From Haladaptatus salinisoli (GTDB taxonomy: Archaea; Halobacteriota; Halobacteria; Halobacteriales; Haladaptataceae): DNA of 64,000 nucleotides. A program made the translations under genes and the position numbers. Below the pieces are notes generated by a model. It worked only from the letters and a program-made list of their open reading frames with translations, was not told the DNA's origin and did not search any database. The DNA lies in NCBI RefSeq assembly GCF_020614375.1, contig NZ_CP085330.1, positions 310,001 to 374,000 of the forward strand, written 5' to 3'. Of this stretch, positions 15,520 through 23,891 are shown in pieces (position 1 is the first letter of the stretch; each line of letters opens with the position of its first letter).

Positions 15520-16749
15520 ATGGAAGTCGACGGTCAGCGACTCAGGGACGATATCGAGGCGAACGCCGAGTTCGGCGCGCTCGACGGCGAGGGTCACGGG
15601 CGGACGGTGCTCACCGGCACGGAGGCGAACCGAAGGGCGCGCGAGTACTTCGTCGAACGGCTCGAAGACGCCGGACTCGACGTTCGGGTGGACGCCGTCG
15701 GAAACATCGCGGGCCGGTGGACGCCCGAGAGCGCGAACCCGGACGCCGCCCCCGTCGCGGCGGGGAGCCACCTCGATTCGGTTCCGGAGGGCGGCATCTT
15801 CGACGGTCCCCTCGGCGTCTACGGCGCGTTGGAGGCGGTTCGAGCGATGCAGGACGGCGGCGTCGAACCGACTCGCCCGGTCGACGTCGTCTCGTTCACG
15901 GAAGAGGAGGGCCAGCGGTTCGCCGACGGCTTGCTCGGCTCGTCGGTCGCGGTGGGGGACCGCTCGGTCGAGGAGGCGCTCGCGCTGACCGACGGGCGGA
16001 CGACGCTGGAAGACGCGCTCGACGCCGCGGGATTCCGCGGCGAGGGCCGAATCGACGCGGGCGAGTGGGACGCGTGGCTCGAACTCCACGTCGAACAGAG
16101 CGAGCGCCTCGAACGCGCCGGCGTCCCGGTCGGCGTCGTCACGACCATCACGGGCATCACGCACTGCGACGCCGAAATCGTCGGCGAGGCGAACCACGCG
16201 GGGGCGACCCCGATGCCGGACCGGACCGACGCGCTGGTCGCCGCGAGCGAGTTCGTCCGCGACGTGGAGCGCGCGGCCCGCGACGTCGGCGACACGGCGG
16301 TCGGGACGGTCGGGAAACTCGACGTTCGCCCGAACGCGACGAACGTCGTTCCCGGCCGGGTCGAGATGGGCGTCGATATCCGCGACGTGCGCTACGAGGC
16401 GATGAACGAGATCGTCTCCCGGGCGCGGGACTCCCTGAGCCGTCTCGAAGCGGAGCGCGGCGTCGAAACGCGGTTCGACCGCGAGTTCGACCTCGAACCG
16501 ACGGAGATGAGCGACCGCTGCAGGGAGGCGGCGCACGGTGCCGCCGAGGACGCGGGTATCGACGCCGTCGACCTCCACTCCGGCGCGGCCCACGATACGA
16601 TGCGAATCGCGGACGTGACGGACGCTGCGATGCTGTTCGCGCCCTCGCGCGACGGCGTATCGCACAACCCAGCCGAGTGGACCGACTGGGACGACTGCGC
16701 CGCCTCGACGCGCGTGCTCGCCGGCGCGCTCGCCTCGCTAGCGCGCTAA
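15520..16749 (+). CDS. M20 family amidohydrolase (N-carbamoyl-amino-acid hydrolase / allantoate amidohydrolase type)
   Basis: The product has 409 residues from ATG 15520 (MEVDGQRL). Metal ligands fit the M20 pattern: H84 in AGSHLDSVPEGG, D95 in IFDGPLG and E129/E130 in SFTEEEGQRF. A dimerisation insert follows in the middle (GITHCDAEIVGEANHAG) and a late His in LHSGAAHD. Family members hydrolyse N-carbamoyl-L-amino acids, ureidoglycolate or allantoate. An upstream in-frame ATG at 15451 would add 23 residues that do not look like the family. It is convergent with DUF502, overlapping by 4 bp. The substrate cannot be chosen from context. Confidence 0.88.
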   Translation: MEVDGQRLRDDIEANAEFGALDGEGHGRTVLTGTEANRRAREYFVERLEDAGLDVRVDAVGNIAGRWTPESANPDAAPVAAGSHLDSVPEGGIFDGPLGVYGALEAVRAMQDGGVEPTRPVDVVSFTEEEGQRFADGLLGSSVAVGDRSVEEALALTDGRTTLEDALDAAGFRGEGRIDAGEWDAWLELHVEQSERLERAGVPVGVVTTITGITHCDAEIVGEANHAGATPMPDRTDALVAASEFVRDVERAARDVGDTAVGTVGKLDVRPNATNVVPGRVEMGVDIRDVRYEAMNEIVSRARDSLSRLEAERGVETRFDREFDLEPTEMSDRCREAAHGAAEDAGIDAVDLHSGAAHDTMRIADVTDAAMLFAPSRDGVSHNPAEWTDWDDCAASTRVLAGALASLAR

Positions 16750-17453
16750 TCGCGGTTCCGACTGGTCGCCGGGTCGTACCCCGTTAATTGCCGGAGTTCG
16801 TCCTCCGAGAGTCCGTCGCCGCCGACGTTCATCTCGTCGATACCGACCCCGCTGGTGACGACGGCCCGGAACGCTTCTTCGAGGGTGAGGTCGACGTCCA
16901 ACAGTTGGCGGTCGGGGACGTTGACGACGAACCCGCCCATCACGGGGTTCGGGGCCATCGGGAGGAAAATGGTCGTCATGGCGTCCTCGCCCGCCGATTC
17001 CCGAATCCCTTTCGGCGTCTTCGCCGTCACGAAGACGATGGTGTAGCTGTCGGCGGTCGGAAATTCGAGCAGTTTCACGTCCCGAAAGTGGTCGGCGTCG
17101 TTCTCTATCATGGCGTCGCCCATCCGCCGGAAACTCCGATAGACGGTGCCGAACCCCGGCACCTGACTGATGACTCGATCGAAGCCGTCGATGGCGCGTT
17201 CGCCGAAGGGCGAGTGCGCGATGAATCCGACGACCAGTATCAGCCCGAAGACGGTCGCCGCCGTGACACCCCCCATGACGTATATCGAGGATATCGACAC
17301 GAACTTGAGCAGCGGTTTGAGCACTTTCGCCACGAAATCGAGCAGGACGACGATGACGTACACCGTGATGAGCAGCGGAACGACGACGGTTACGCCGGTG
17401 AGCGCCGCCTCCCGTAACATTTCGAAAACCGATAGGTTCTCAGAATCGTCCAT
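16746..17453 (-). CDS. DUF502 membrane protein
   Basis: The product has 235 residues. Two membrane helices lie at about 18-42 and 55-80. A soluble domain follows with the DUF502 hallmarks PGFGTVYRSFRRMGDAM, LLEFPTADSYTIVFVT and NPVMGGFVVNVP. Its 3' end overlaps the M20 hydrolase by 4 bp in convergent orientation. A TATA element (cataaag at 17476-17482) lies 26 bp before the ATG. The molecular function of the family is not established. Confidence 0.88.
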   Translation of the reverse strand: MDDSENLSVFEMLREAALTGVTVVVPLLITVYVIVVLLDFVAKVLKPLLKFVSISSIYVMGGVTAATVFGLILVVGFIAHSPFGERAIDGFDRVISQVPGFGTVYRSFRRMGDAMIENDADHFRDVKLLEFPTADSYTIVFVTAKTPKGIRESAGEDAMTTIFLPMAPNPVMGGFVVNVPDRQLLDVDLTLEEAFRAVVTSGVGIDEMNVGGDGLSEDELRQLTGYDPATSRNRD

Positions 17454-17475
17454 CGTTCATCACACGAGGATACTA

Positions 17476-17482
17476 CATAAAG
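17476..17482 (-). promoter_or_regulatory. TATA box of the DUF502 gene
   Basis: This reads ctttatg on the coding strand, centred 26 bp before the ATG at 17453, consistent with a leaderless transcript. Confidence 0.5.
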
Positions 17483-17566
17483 AGCGTACCGCCTGCACGT
17501 GCCAGCATCGCCTTCCGTCGCGGAGTTCGCCGGCAGAGTCTTTCGTGAGTGAACCGTAGTACGTGT

Positions 17567-18235
17567 ATGAGTACCATGGCTGTCGTGCGGCTTCCGGCGG
17601 CGGGATTCGCGCTACAGACGACGCTCGAACGGATTCCGGGGGTCGAGTTCGAAGTCGAGCGCGTCGTCGCCCACGAAACGGGGAGCGTGATGCCCTACGT
17701 CTGGGCGACGGCCGACCCCGAGTACGCGGAGGACCTCCGCGCGGCGCTCGAAGACGACCCGACGACGGACGGCGTCGAACTCCTCGTGGAGGCGGGCGAC
17801 GAGTGGCTCTACCGGATGGAGTGGGTCGGGCAGACGCAGTTCGTCGTCCACGTCCTCGTCGACGAGAAGGGAACCATCGTCGGCGCGACCGGGAAGGAGG
17901 CCGAGTGGCGACTCCGAATCATGTTCCCCGACCGGGACTCGTTGGGCGAGACGTACGACTTCTGCGAAGTCAACGACATCCCCATCGAGATAGAGCAGAT
18001 ATATCGGATGAGCGAGTCCCCCCGGCGAGGGCAGTACAGCCTCACGGAAGAACAGTACGAGACGCTCGTGGCCGCCTTCGAACGCGGCTACTACGACATC
18101 CCGCGGGGGATATCCGGCGACCAACTCTCCGACGAACTCGGCATCTCTCACCAGGCGCTCTCGGAGCGCCTCCGGCGGGCGTACAAGAACCTGATATCGA
18201 ACGCGCTCGTCGTCGGGGACGACGAGCGCCGGTAG
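17567..18235 (+). CDS. Bat/HTH_10 family transcription regulator (paralogue 1)
   Basis: The product has 222 residues. An N-terminal domain typical of small haloarchaeal bacterio-opsin-activator-like proteins (VERVVAHETGSVMPYVW; EWLYRMEW; MFPDRDSLGETYDFC) leads to a C-terminal HTH_10 (LTEEQYETLVAAFERGYYDIP; LSDELGISHQALSERLRRA). It is clearly paralogous to the regulator at 38733-39404. Start candidates are 17549, 17567 and 17576; I chose MSTMAV at 17567. The O-methyltransferase gene follows in the same direction after 122 bp. Ligand and targets unknown. Confidence 0.85.
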   Translation: MSTMAVVRLPAAGFALQTTLERIPGVEFEVERVVAHETGSVMPYVWATADPEYAEDLRAALEDDPTTDGVELLVEAGDEWLYRMEWVGQTQFVVHVLVDEKGTIVGATGKEAEWRLRIMFPDRDSLGETYDFCEVNDIPIEIEQIYRMSESPRRGQYSLTEEQYETLVAAFERGYYDIPRGISGDQLSDELGISHQALSERLRRAYKNLISNALVVGDDERR

Positions 18236-18357
18236 TCGACTTTCCGCGCCGACGGGCGGTCGGACACCGGAAACGTCGGTGTCGTTCGGTGCCGTCCGCC
18301 TTCGTCGAACCGCACTCGACCCGGAGTATTAACCCGTCCGCCGACGTGGCCCGACGT

Positions 18358-19014
18358 ATGACGGATATTCTGCCGGACGAGACGAGACGATTCCTGCGCG
18401 CCGCGACCTCCGAACCGGACGAGACGCTCCGCGAGATGGAAGAGCGCGGCGAGGACTTCCCCACCGTCGGACGCGAGGTCGGGCAGTTCCTCCGACTGCT
18501 CGCGCGCGCCGTGGACGCGAAGCGAATCTTCGAGTTCGGGTCGGGGTTCGGCTACTCCGCCTACTGGTTCGCCGAGGCGCTCCCCGAGGACGGCGAAATC
18601 GTGCTCACCGAGTACGACGAGGACGAACTGCGCGAGGCCCGCGAGTACCTCGAACGGGGCGGATTCGCAGACCGCGCCGTCTTCGAGAACGGCGACGCCA
18701 ACGAGATAATCGACCGCCACGACGGTCCGTTCGACGTGGTGCTCGTCGACCACAACAAGGACGGCTACCCCGAGGCGCTGGCGGCGGTTCGCGACAAGGT
18801 CGCGCCCGGAGGCGTCGTCGTCGCCGACAACGCGATGGTCAGCGGCATCCAGGATTTCGACGACATCCTCGCCGCGCTGGAGGGCGACGACCCCGAGATG
18901 GACGACGAGACCCGCGGCATCGCGGAGTACCTGCTGACGGTGCGCGACGACCCCGCGTTCGAAACGTCGGTCGTCCCGCTGGGCGAGGGAATCGCCGTGA
19001 GCTATCGGAAGTGA
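18358..19014 (+). CDS. class I SAM-dependent O-methyltransferase (family 3 type)
   Basis: The product has 218 residues. The SAM-binding motif FEFGSGFGYSAYWFAEAL lies at about 49-66. The acidic ribose-binding residue follows at ETYDEDEL-like VLTEYDEDEL, then the catechol-O-methyltransferase-type motif DVVLVDHNKDGYPE and APGGVVVADNAMVSG with metal-ligand Asp/Asn positions. It therefore resembles Mg-dependent O-methyltransferases of the COMT/CCoAOMT family. The substrate is unknown. It sits between the Bat-type regulator and a small membrane protein gene. Confidence 0.87.
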   Translation: MTDILPDETRRFLRAATSEPDETLREMEERGEDFPTVGREVGQFLRLLARAVDAKRIFEFGSGFGYSAYWFAEALPEDGEIVLTEYDEDELREAREYLERGGFADRAVFENGDANEIIDRHDGPFDVVLVDHNKDGYPEALAAVRDKVAPGGVVVADNAMVSGIQDFDDILAALEGDDPEMDDETRGIAEYLLTVRDDPAFETSVVPLGEGIAVSYRK

Positions 19015-19163
19015 TCCGCGTCGAAGTCAGAGGCGGTGACGAGACGAGGTCGGAGTGATGGCGCCAGACCTCCGTTCCCGCGTCACGGGTTTCTCGTCAC
19101 GTTTACACCCTTCGGGGGCTTCCGTAAAATGCTTTGTGGTGTGTTCACATGTGTCGATGGAGG

Positions 19164-19343
19164 TCAGGCGGGGTGCGACCAACCGCGAACGAGCCACCAG
19201 AGCGCCGTTCGGACGCGCCCTTCCGCGGCGAGTTTGACGCCCGCAATCGGGACGAAGACGAGCGCCGCGGCGGCCACGACGCCGAACAGCAACGCTGCCT
19301 CGGCGATCTCACGAACTGCCTCTCGAGTGTCTGTGGAGTTCAT
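19164..19343 (-). CDS. small single-span membrane protein
   Basis: The product has 59 residues from the ATG at 19343. A polar start (MNSTDTREAVREIAE) is followed by a hydrophobic helix AALLFGVVAAAALVFVPIAG and an amphipathic Trp-containing end (LWWLVRGWSHP). It stands alone, divergent from the PHP gene. The pattern resembles small haloarchaeal membrane proteins, but no family is recognised. Confidence 0.55.
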   Translation of the reverse strand: MNSTDTREAVREIAEAALLFGVVAAAALVFVPIAGVKLAAEGRVRTALWWLVRGWSHPA

Positions 19344-19448
19344 CGAACGGTCACCTGCGTTCGACGTGAGAGCCACTGCCGTCGGGGATAAGCCTTGTGG
19401 ACCGCTCGAAGCGAACTTCTATCGTCGTGCCGACCGACGTTCGAACGA

Positions 19449-20402
19449 ATGCCAGAACTGCTCGCGAATCCGTACGAGTCGGTCGACTGGGAGCGAGTGA
19501 CGCGGCGGAAGGCCCAGTTTCACGCCCACTCGTCCCATCCGTCGACCGAGAAGCACTCCGGGAGCGAACCGCCCGACGAAGTCATCGACGCCTACGCCGA
19601 GGCCGGGTACGCGGCGCTCGCCCTGACCGACCACGAGTACACCGTCGAAACGTCGAACTGGCCGTGGGAGCGGTGGGATCGGAACCCCGCCGACTCGGGG
19701 ATGGTCGGCGTCGAGGGCGTGGAACTCGGCGGCCCGGACGACCAGATCCCCCACGACACGCTGAGCCTGTTCAACGACCTCGCGGATTCGACCGATATGA
19801 CGGTCGACGACGCGCTCGACGCGATCGCCGAGCGCGGCGGCGCGGCGATATTCGCGCACCCCGGTCGGTACCACGACGCGTCGGACGTCGACTGGTACGC
19901 CGAGCGTTTCGAAGCGCACCCGAACCTGCTCGGGTTGGAGGTCGTGAACGCGACGGACCGGTACTCGACGGACCGAGAGGTCTGGGACGCGGTGCAGTCG
20001 CGGATCGGCAACCGCCGCGCCGTCTGGGGGTTCGCCAACGACGACTACCACGGGCGGGAGACGGGGTACGGCTTCGACCACGCCTACAACGTGTTGCTCC
20101 TCCCGGAGGTTACGGAGGCGGCGGTTCGCGCGGCCGTCGAGGAGGGGCGGTTCTACTGGCAGTTCGTCCCCGAGGGAGGGTCGCCGCCGAGCATCGACGC
20201 GATTCGTCACGACCGCGACCGCGGGACGCTGCGGGTGGTCGCGGCCGACTGCGACGCGGAGTGGATAGCCGACGGGGAGGTCGTCGACCGAGGCGACTCG
20301 GTCCGCTACCGCGACCTCCCGGACGGGGTCGAGTACGTCCGCGCCCGACTCGTGACTCCGGAGGGGAGCGAGTCGAGCACGCAACCGTTCCTGCTCGGGT
20401 GA
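19449..20402 (+). CDS. PHP-domain metal-dependent phosphoesterase
   Basis: The product has 317 residues from ATG 19449 (MPELLANP). PHP metal-ligand motifs appear in order: FHAHSSHPS near 24, ALTDHEYT near 60, GVEGVEL near 90, IFAHPGRYHD near 140 and NDDYHG near 200. This is the pattern of the PHP superfamily (YciV/TrpH-like phosphoesterases). The last 80 residues form a beta-rich domain (TLRVVAADCDAEW; VEYVRARLVTP), as in PHP proteins acting on extracellular or nucleotide phosphates. Substrate unknown; no operon partner. Confidence 0.83.
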   Translation: MPELLANPYESVDWERVTRRKAQFHAHSSHPSTEKHSGSEPPDEVIDAYAEAGYAALALTDHEYTVETSNWPWERWDRNPADSGMVGVEGVELGGPDDQIPHDTLSLFNDLADSTDMTVDDALDAIAERGGAAIFAHPGRYHDASDVDWYAERFEAHPNLLGLEVVNATDRYSTDREVWDAVQSRIGNRRAVWGFANDDYHGRETGYGFDHAYNVLLLPEVTEAAVRAAVEEGRFYWQFVPEGGSPPSIDAIRHDRDRGTLRVVAADCDAEWIADGEVVDRGDSVRYRDLPDGVEYVRARLVTPEGSESSTQPFLLG

Positions 20403-20604
20403 CGGCCGCGTCGCGGTCGGTTCGGCGGCGGTCGTCCCGGCGCGCCGGCCGCATCACAGGTAGGCGCAAGACCTGCTTGTATCGGTGACCCCCGACAGAT
20501 GCTGCCGACATGCGGGAGTAAAAGCGAGTCGGCGAACACTCAACCTAGCATGACGCAAGTTATCAATCAGCTTAGTCGGTCAACCGCGACTTCGACGGAC
20601 GGGG

Positions 20605-22320
20605 GTGACGACGGTGAACGCGGTTGAGCGGTGGAAGCAGGAGAAACACCCGCTGGACGTCATCGAGGACGTGCACGAGTACGCCGACGAGGGGTTGTCG
20701 TTCGACGAAATCGAAGCCCGCGCCGGCGACGGCGAGTGGGAGCGCCTGAAGTGGGCCGGCCTGTACAAACACGGCCGGCGACGGGGGTACTTCATGCTCC
20801 GCACCAAGGTGCCCGGCGGTCGCCTGACGCCCGAACAGGCCGAGGTCATCGGCGAGGTCGCGGACGACTTCGCCACCGCGCCGGAGGAGTACGGCGGCGA
20901 GAACCAGAACTCGGTCTGGGGCGACGCCTTCCTCGACATCACGACCCGACAGGACGTCCAGATGCACTGGATCGAAATCGAGGACGTGCCCGAGATCTGG
21001 CGGCGCTACGACGAGGTCGGCCTCACCACCGTTCAGGGCTGCGGCGACGGCGCTCGGAACGTCCTCGGGTGCCCCGCGGCGGGTCTCACCGACCACGAGT
21101 GCTTCGACGCGCAGCCGGTCGTCGACGCCGTCTCCGACTTCTTCACCGGCAACCGCGAGTACGCGAACCTGCCGCGGAAGTTCAAGATGACGATAACCGG
21201 CTGCCGGGAGGACTGCGCGCAGTCGCAGATAAACGACATCGGGCTGACGCCCGCCCGGAAGCGAATCGACGGCGAGGAGTACTACGGCTTCCACGCGAAG
21301 GTCGGCGGCGGCCTCTCGGACGGGCCGCGCATGGCCTCCCCGCTCGACGTGTTCGTCCGCCCGGAGGACGCCGTCGAGTTCTGTCGCGCCGTCGCGCAGG
21401 TGTTCAAGGAGTTGGGCGACCGCCACAACCGCGGCGTCTGTCGGATGCGCTACCTCGTCGAGCAGATGGGCGCGGAGAAGTTCGAGGAGGCGGTTCGAGA
21501 CCGGTGTTCGGTCGACCTGCGCTCGCGCGGCGTCGACCGCTCCGAGGGCTACACCGGCGACCACGTCGGAGTCCGCGACCAGAAGCAGGACGGCCTGCGG
21601 TACGTCGGGTTCAACGTCATCGCGGGGCGCATGGGCGGCGACGAGTTCGCCGAGGCGGCGCGGGCGGCCCGGCGGTACGGCACCGACGAGGCGACGCTCC
21701 GCCTCGCCACCGACCAGAACTTCCTGATAACGCACGTCCCCGACGACCGCGTGGGGGAACTCGTCGACGAACCGTTCGCGGGCGACTACCAACCGGACCC
21801 CGGCCCCTTCTCCCGCGGCGCGGTCGGCTGCACGGGGTCGGAGTTCTGCAACTACGGCATCATCGAGACGAAAAACCGCGTCCGTCGGTGGGCCAAGGAA
21901 CTGGACGACCGAATCGACGCGCCCGACGACCTCGAAGTGGTGCGGATGCACATGAGCGGTTGCTCGGCGTCGTGCGCGCAGCCCCAGATAGCCGACATCG
22001 GCTTCCGCGGCGAGACCGTGAACGTCGAGGACGCCGACGAGACGACGAACGAGGAGGGCGACGCGATAGTTGAAGGGATGGACTTCGGCCTCGGCGGGTC
22101 GCTCGGGGCGGACAACGAGTTCGTCGACTGGGTCGAGACCGCGGTTCCCGCGAACGCGGTCATCCCGGCCATCGAGCACCTGTTCGAGGCCTACGTCGAC
22201 GAGCGCGCGGACGGCGAGCGGTTCTACGAGTGGAACCGCAGAACCGACGACGACCGACTGCGAGCCGTCATGCAGCGCGCCGACGCGCCCGTCTCCAAAG
22301 GGGTGGCGCAGGATGACTGA
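20605..22320 (+). CDS. nirA: siroheme / [4Fe-4S] nitrite or sulfite reductase (NirA type)
   Basis: The product has 571 residues with GTG start. Two ferredoxin-nitrite/sulfite reductase halves are visible. The cluster-siroheme ligands are C409 and C415 (GCTGSEFCNYG) and C453 and C457 (MSGCSASCAQPQ), the classic Cx5C...Cx3C pattern. An earlier GCREDCAQSQINDIG and GCGDGARNVLGCP mark the pseudo-symmetric half. It would reduce nitrite to ammonium, or sulfite to sulfide, by six electrons in the cytoplasm. Its stop overlaps the start of an F420-dehydrogenase-type subunit by 8 bp, a likely electron donor. Sequence alone does not decide nitrite versus sulfite; the symbol follows the closest annotated type. 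Confidence 0.88.
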   Translation: MTTVNAVERWKQEKHPLDVIEDVHEYADEGLSFDEIEARAGDGEWERLKWAGLYKHGRRRGYFMLRTKVPGGRLTPEQAEVIGEVADDFATAPEEYGGENQNSVWGDAFLDITTRQDVQMHWIEIEDVPEIWRRYDEVGLTTVQGCGDGARNVLGCPAAGLTDHECFDAQPVVDAVSDFFTGNREYANLPRKFKMTITGCREDCAQSQINDIGLTPARKRIDGEEYYGFHAKVGGGLSDGPRMASPLDVFVRPEDAVEFCRAVAQVFKELGDRHNRGVCRMRYLVEQMGAEKFEEAVRDRCSVDLRSRGVDRSEGYTGDHVGVRDQKQDGLRYVGFNVIAGRMGGDEFAEAARAARRYGTDEATLRLATDQNFLITHVPDDRVGELVDEPFAGDYQPDPGPFSRGAVGCTGSEFCNYGIIETKNRVRRWAKELDDRIDAPDDLEVVRMHMSGCSASCAQPQIADIGFRGETVNVEDADETTNEEGDAIVEGMDFGLGGSLGADNEFVDWVETAVPANAVIPAIEHLFEAYVDERADGERFYEWNRRTDDDRLRAVMQRADAPVSKGVAQDD

Positions 22321-23767
22321 ACGCCCGATGCCCGGCGTGCCTAGTTCGTCCTCGGCCGACGGGTGCTGCGAGGACGGCCGGTGTGCCTGCTCCGCGAACG
22401 AGGTCGCAACGGACGGCGGCGCGCGGCCCGTCAACGTGGACGACGACGGGAACCTCGGCGACGTCGAGTTCACGGAACCGTCGGTCGGCACCAGTCAGGA
22501 CGTGGACGGCGGGAATCCGACGGCCCGCCCCGGAGTGCCCGAGGGCGTCGAACTGGAAACGCCCTCCTACTCCATCCGGAGCGAGATGAACGACATCGAC
22601 ACGCCGGACGAAAAGACGTGGTTCATGGAACTGGACGAGGCGGTCATCGAGGAGGACCGCTGCATCCAGTGCGGCACCTGCGTCGCCGCCTGCCCGTCGG
22701 ACTCCATCGGCATCGGCGACGACGACCTGCCGGAACTGGTGAAGATGTGCACCGGCTGTTCGCTCTGCTGGGACTTCTGTCCCCGCGGCGGCCTGCGCTA
22801 CGAGCGCCAGTGGAAGATAACCGGCGGCGACGACAACGTCTCGGGCGCGGGCGACCCGATAACGGAGTTCTCCGCGAAGGTCACCGACGACTGGCGCGAG
22901 AACGCCCAGGACGGCGGCGTCGTCACGTCGATTCTCTCCCACCTCTTGGAGGCCGGGGAGATCGACGGCGCGCTCATCGCCACGGAGTCCGACGAGGAGG
23001 CGTGGAAGGCGGAGAGCTTCCTCGCCACGAACCGCGAGGAGCTGGTCGAGAACGCGGGGAGTTTCTACAACCAGACGATGGCGCTCGGTAACTTAGACCT
23101 CTCGCGGTGGGAGCACAAGCTTCCCGACAAGAGCGTCGACGAGTTGAGCCTCGCCGTCGTCGGCACGCCGTGCGAAATCGAGGGCATCCGCGCGCTCCAG
23201 GATTTCGACTGGGATTACCAGTCCCAGGACGGCGGCGTGCGCGCCATCGACTACACGATCGCCCTGATGTGCACGAAGAACTTCAACCACGAGCGCCTCA
23301 TCGGCGAACAGTTGGAGGAAAAACGGGATATCGCGGCCGAGGACATCGGCAAGCTGGACGTGCTCGACGGCGAACTGCGGGTGTACGACCACGACGGCGA
23401 ACTCGCGTTCTCGGAGTCCATCAAGAACTTCCACGACGCCGCGCTGAAGGGCTGCGACGAGTGCGCCGACTTCACGGGGTACTGCGCGGACCTCACCGTC
23501 GGCTCCGTGGGAAGCCCGGACGAGTACTCCAGCGTCATCGTCCGAACCGAGACCGGACTGGAGGCGTGGAACCTCGCCGAACCGGACCTCGAGTACGAGG
23601 ACCTCTACAACCGGAGCGCCATCGGACGGCTGCAGAGCTGGGACAAGGACAAGGCGTTCTCCTCGCTGGAGCGACCGTTCGACCCGGACGCGCCGCGGTT
23701 CATCGAGTACACCGACCACGCCGAGGCGTACGGTACGGAGCGCAATCCCCACGAGGCCGAGCACTGA
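22313..23767 (+). CDS. coenzyme F420 hydrogenase/dehydrogenase beta-subunit (FrhB) family protein with two [4Fe-4S] clusters
   Basis: The product has 484 residues. A Cys-rich start (DGCCEDGRCAC) and a disordered acidic linker lead to a bacterial-ferredoxin-type domain: C117, C120, C123, C127 (CIQCGTCVAACP) and C146, C149, C152, C156 (CTGCSLCWDFCP). The FrhB N- and C-terminal domains follow (QDGGVVTSIL; VVGTPCEIEGIRAL; CDECADFTGYCADLTVGSVGSP). Such proteins oxidise F420H2 through FAD and pass electrons to iron-sulfur partners. The 8-bp overlap with nirA strongly suggests a complex in which F420H2 supplies the siroheme reductase. The family is established; the partnership is inference. Confidence 0.87.
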   Translation: MTERPMPGVPSSSSADGCCEDGRCACSANEVATDGGARPVNVDDDGNLGDVEFTEPSVGTSQDVDGGNPTARPGVPEGVELETPSYSIRSEMNDIDTPDEKTWFMELDEAVIEEDRCIQCGTCVAACPSDSIGIGDDDLPELVKMCTGCSLCWDFCPRGGLRYERQWKITGGDDNVSGAGDPITEFSAKVTDDWRENAQDGGVVTSILSHLLEAGEIDGALIATESDEEAWKAESFLATNREELVENAGSFYNQTMALGNLDLSRWEHKLPDKSVDELSLAVVGTPCEIEGIRALQDFDWDYQSQDGGVRAIDYTIALMCTKNFNHERLIGEQLEEKRDIAAEDIGKLDVLDGELRVYDHDGELAFSESIKNFHDAALKGCDECADFTGYCADLTVGSVGSPDEYSSVIVRTETGLEAWNLAEPDLEYEDLYNRSAIGRLQSWDKDKAFSSLERPFDPDAPRFIEYTDHAEAYGTERNPHEAEH

Positions 23768-23777
23768 TTTTCGGCGT

Positions 23778-23800
23778 CCGGTCCCGCCTTTTGGGACCGG
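23778..23800. terminator. hairpin after the nirA-frhB operon
   Basis: Perfect 8-bp arms CCGGTCCC (23778-23785) and GGGACCGG (23793-23800) enclose a 7-base loop containing cctttt. It begins 11 bases after the stop codon. A T-tract downstream is weak, so it may act as an mRNA 3' stabiliser or processing site as much as a terminator. Confidence 0.5.
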
Positions 23801-23857
23801 TTAGCGCCCGCGATTTCCCGACCCGTTCCGCGGGGCGTCGCCGTTACGAATCCGAAT

Positions 23858-23867
23858 CATATAATTA
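23858..23867 (+). promoter_or_regulatory. TATA box of the PAS-GAF histidine kinase
   Basis: The sequence catataatta is centred 29 bp before the ATG at 23892. It implies a transcript start within a few bases of the start codon. Confidence 0.5.
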
Positions 23868-23891
23868 CTGACCGATACCATAAGGAAGGTA

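Noticed and set aside
20572-22491. long open frame antisense to nirA
   Set aside because: The plus strand carries the conserved siroheme/iron-sulfur Cys pattern; the antisense product has no motif.
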